Origin: an uncultured Bradyrhizobium sp.
GTDB lineage: Bacteria > Pseudomonadota > Alphaproteobacteria > Rhizobiales > Xanthobacteraceae
Assembly (NCBI RefSeq): GCF_947648125.1
Contig: NZ_CANSMR010000002.1
Span: 186,001 to 250,000, forward strand
Reading direction: 5' to 3'
Length of the DNA stretch: 64,000 nt
Made by a program: the position numbers and the translations under genes. The notes beneath the pieces were generated by a model that saw nothing but the letters and a program-made list of their open reading frames with translations, searched no databases and was not told where the DNA came from. This document shows positions 62,072-64,000 of the stretch, piece after piece (position 1 is the first letter of the stretch; every line of letters begins with the position of its first letter).

Positions 62072-63323
62072 AGCGACGACCACCGCCGCCCATGCCGCCG
62101 GGCGGCCCGCCGCCACCGAATCCGCCACCGGGCCCGAATGGGCCACCGCCGCCGCCACCGGGGCCGAAGGGTCCGCCGGGCGAGCCGAAGCCACCCGGAC
62201 CGGGGCCGGTCGTTCCGCCATTGAGGGGATCAGGCGCAGGACCGCCACCACCGGGCGGCCCGCCGCCGGGCGCGCCAGACGGCCCGCCACCTGGGCCGCT
62301 ACCACCGGGGCCGCCGCCACCAGGCGCGCCGCGCCCGCCCGGTCCAGATCCATGTCCCGGCCCGGAGCCGCCGCCGCCTGACCCGCGGCCCGGCGTGCCG
62401 GGGCTCCGCACCGACGAGCCCGGGAATCTGGTGACCGCTTGCACCGACTCGACCCGCAGCTCATGCGTCCCCGACAGCTGCGCGTTGACGACCACGCGCG
62501 TATCGGCGGCCGGCGAAAAGCGCGAGTGGTCGCGAGCGACGAAGCCGGAGCCGAGCTGCAGGTCATTGCCGACCCGCCGCACATAGGCCTCGATCAACAG
62601 CCGCTTCGCGCCGGTGAGATCGGAGAAGTCGTCGGCGCGGCTGCGCGAGACCTGCATCACGCCCTGCGCGACATGGCCTTCGGCCTGCACGCGCTGACCG
62701 ACCAGCGCCGCATCGACGCCGCTGAGCTTGAGCTCGCCGATCCGCAACGTCCCAGTGCGGTCGCGCTCGAGCGGACCTGCGACGCGCATCGCAGCGTCAT
62801 GACGCTCCTGCACCAGGCTTGCGACGACGACGCCGTCGGTGCGGCGCAGCCCGAACACGGCGACATGCGCGCCGACCTTCAGCCAGCTCTCGCGGCCGCT
62901 CCAGGCAACCTTCTGGCCGAGCACCGTCAGCTCGCCCGCTTTCACCTGCTCGACCGGCCCGGTCACTTCGCTCATCACATCGATGCGCTTGGTCGACAGC
63001 GTGCCGCCGGCATCGCGCTCCGCCACGACGCGCGCGAGCTGTCCGATCCGCAGCGCCTTGGCGCTCGCCGCCTCGCCGTCGATCCGGACCGGCACGTCGG
63101 CCGCATAGGCGACGCGCTCGCCATTGACGTAGATCGAGCCGAACCGCTGGATCACGCCGACGATGCCGGTGCCACCGATGCCCTGGTCGGAGCCGGTGAT
63201 CCCGGTGCCGCCGATGCCCTGATCGTTGCCGCGCTTCTTGACCTGCGCGCCCGCGAGCGACGTTCCGGCAAGCCAGAAGCCGATCAGCAGCGCGCGGCGG
63301 GAAATGACGGGCGGGCCTTTCAT
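62070..63323 (-). CDS. DUF5666 domain protein with Gly/Pro-rich C-terminal tail
   Basis: A 417-residue exported protein. The N-terminus (ISRRALLIGFWLAGTSLAGA) looks like a Tat or Sec signal. Two near-identical DQGIGGTGI repeats follow, then about 230 residues with DUF5666-type beta modules (FGSIYVNGERVAYAADVPVR, VTGPVEQVKAGELTVLGQKV). The last 120 residues are almost entirely Gly and Pro (for example GPGGSGPGGGPSGAPGGGPP), probably disordered or surface-exposed. The start overlaps the stop of the upstream DUF6502 gene (ATGA), so the pair is translationally coupled. Confidence 0.9.
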   Translation of the reverse strand: MKGPPVISRRALLIGFWLAGTSLAGAQVKKRGNDQGIGGTGITGSDQGIGGTGIVGVIQRFGSIYVNGERVAYAADVPVRIDGEAASAKALRIGQLARVVAERDAGGTLSTKRIDVMSEVTGPVEQVKAGELTVLGQKVAWSGRESWLKVGAHVAVFGLRRTDGVVVASLVQERHDAAMRVAGPLERDRTGTLRIGELKLSGVDAALVGQRVQAEGHVAQGVMQVSRSRADDFSDLTGAKRLLIEAYVRRVGNDLQLGSGFVARDHSRFSPAADTRVVVNAQLSGTHELRVESVQAVTRFPGSSVRSPGTPGRGSGGGGSGPGHGSGPGGRGAPGGGGPGGSGPGGGPSGAPGGGPPGGGGPAPDPLNGGTTGPGPGGFGSPGGPFGPGGGGGGPFGPGGGFGGGGPPGGMGGGGRR

Positions 63324-64000
63324 GCCGCACCGCCTTCATCGGCATCGTCATCGACCGGGCCGTCGGGGCCCTCGCGATAGATGTAGATGCCGAAATTCCA
63401 GCGGTAGTCGCCACCCTTGTCCTTCGCCAAGGCGCGGTTGGCCTCGCGGTTGGCGACCTTCAGCGCCTCCATCGCGAGCTCGCGCGAACGGCCCTCGAGC
63501 CGCTTTGCCAGCTTGGCCGACAGGCCATCGTAATGCACCGCGCGTTCGAGGAAGCGCGGTGTCGCCGACGACACGTTCATCTCGGCGGCCGCGACGTGGT
63601 CGTGCAGGTTACGGCCGAGATAATGCCATTTGCGATCGTCGTCGCCATGCGGGACGAAGGCCTCCTCGACCAGCATGATCTCGTCATCGTCATTGATGGT
63701 GACGAGCTTGCGGTCGAGCCATTCGTCGAGCACGGCGCGCGGCCGCACGTCCTTGGTGATCGATTCGACCAAGGTCTCGAACGACGGCGCGCCGCCGTCG
63801 GCGGTGCGCGGCAACGGCAGCGGATCGCCCTTCGTGTCGGTAAATTCTGGCGCGGCCAGCCAGCGCGCGATGATCGCGCTGGTGCGCGACAGCGTCGCCG
63901 GCACCGCATTGACCGGCGCGCCCGCGCCGCGCAGCCGCGCCACCTCCTTGCGGTGGATGCCGGTCAACAGGCTGACGCGGCTGTCGGTCTGCTCCTTGCC
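63320..64000 (-). CDS. DUF6502 family protein, N-terminus beyond window edge
   Basis: The C-terminal 226 codons of a DUF6502 protein; the gene starts beyond the right edge (the frame is open up to 64000). The visible beginning LLTGIHRKEVARLRG looks like a helix-turn-helix end, and the rest is mixed helical (RWLAAPEFTDTKGDPLPLP, LDEWLDRKLVTINDDDEIML). This family often precedes a DUF5666 gene, as here, so the two probably act together. Function unknown. Confidence 0.85.
   Translation of the reverse strand, partial: GKEQTDSRVSLLTGIHRKEVARLRGAGAPVNAVPATLSRTSAIIARWLAAPEFTDTKGDPLPLPRTADGGAPSFETLVESITKDVRPRAVLDEWLDRKLVTINDDDEIMLVEEAFVPHGDDDRKWHYLGRNLHDHVAAAEMNVSSATPRFLERAVHYDGLSAKLAKRLEGRSRELAMEALKVANREANRALAKDKGGDYRWNFGIYIYREGPDGPVDDDADEGGAA

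Noticed and set aside
62090-62410. GC-rich short-repeat DNA suspected to be non-coding satellite
   Set aside because: It is in frame with the DUF5666 gene and codes for its Gly/Pro-rich tail up to the TAA stop.

Overview
The window is one continuous stretch of a high-GC alphaproteobacterial chromosome and most resembles Bradyrhizobium or a close relative in the Nitrobacteraceae. The evidence is the class I PHA synthase, Omp25/31-type porins with the shared mature start ADLAARPYTKAP, the iscS-sufBCDS-sufT-sufA operon, a hom-glpX-recJ block, and several intergenic palindromic repeats of the kind common in that group. I see no tRNA, rRNA, CRISPR array, integrase, transposase or phage gene. This looks like core chromosome with a few accessory patches.

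Layout. 1-7.0 kb (minus strand): SDR (cut by the edge), recJ, HAD hydrolase, glpX, hom, alaC. 7.1-10.0 kb: small lipoprotein divergent from phaC, then a MAPEG protein. 10.1-13.5 kb (minus): two argC genes of different subclasses, a methyltransferase and a PaiB-like flavoprotein. 13.7-18.8 kb: Tat-exported metallo-beta-lactamase-fold enzyme, a DUF3857/transglutaminase/Sel1 fusion, DedA protein and a small four-helix membrane protein. 18.9-23.8 kb: parE, then two related porins flanking an SDR. 24.0-29.8 kb: FAD monooxygenase, exported caspase-like protein, and an AraC/TetR/AraC regulator cluster leading into a 1288-residue autotransporter (30-33.9 kb). 34.2-37.1 kb: RhlE-type helicase and a GGDEF diguanylate cyclase. 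37.2-44.8 kb (minus): TfoX-like protein and the complete suf operon headed by a second cysteine desulfurase. 45.3-51 kb: alpha/beta hydrolase, gst-sugE pair, anmK divergent from tyrS, and an MFS transporter. 51-59.5 kb (minus): class III adenylate cyclase with TPRs, a secreted protein of unknown family, a gene-poor gap with a possible 29-residue membrane peptide, and a large AsmA-like protein. 59.7-64 kb: peroxiredoxin with a histone-H1-like tail, M23 peptidase, and a DUF5666/DUF6502 pair cut by the right edge.

The functional themes are amino-acid biosynthesis (hom, alaC, two argC), Fe-S assembly (suf), envelope structure and turnover (porins, AsmA-like, M23, anmK, autotransporter) and signalling (GGDEF, cyclase, AraC/TetR). 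No gene set here is clearly a new defence or mobile system. The strongest unexplained signals are a near-consensus promoter for gst-sugE threaded through three ATGCA-N2-(T/G)GCAT dyads with no regulator gene beside it, a possible 29-residue membrane peptide with a good Shine-Dalgarno sequence, two unrelated proteins carrying lysine/alanine-rich H1-like tails, a domain-swapped AraC paralogue next to the autotransporter, and a 28-bp exact copy of part of the MFS gene 2.6 kb downstream.
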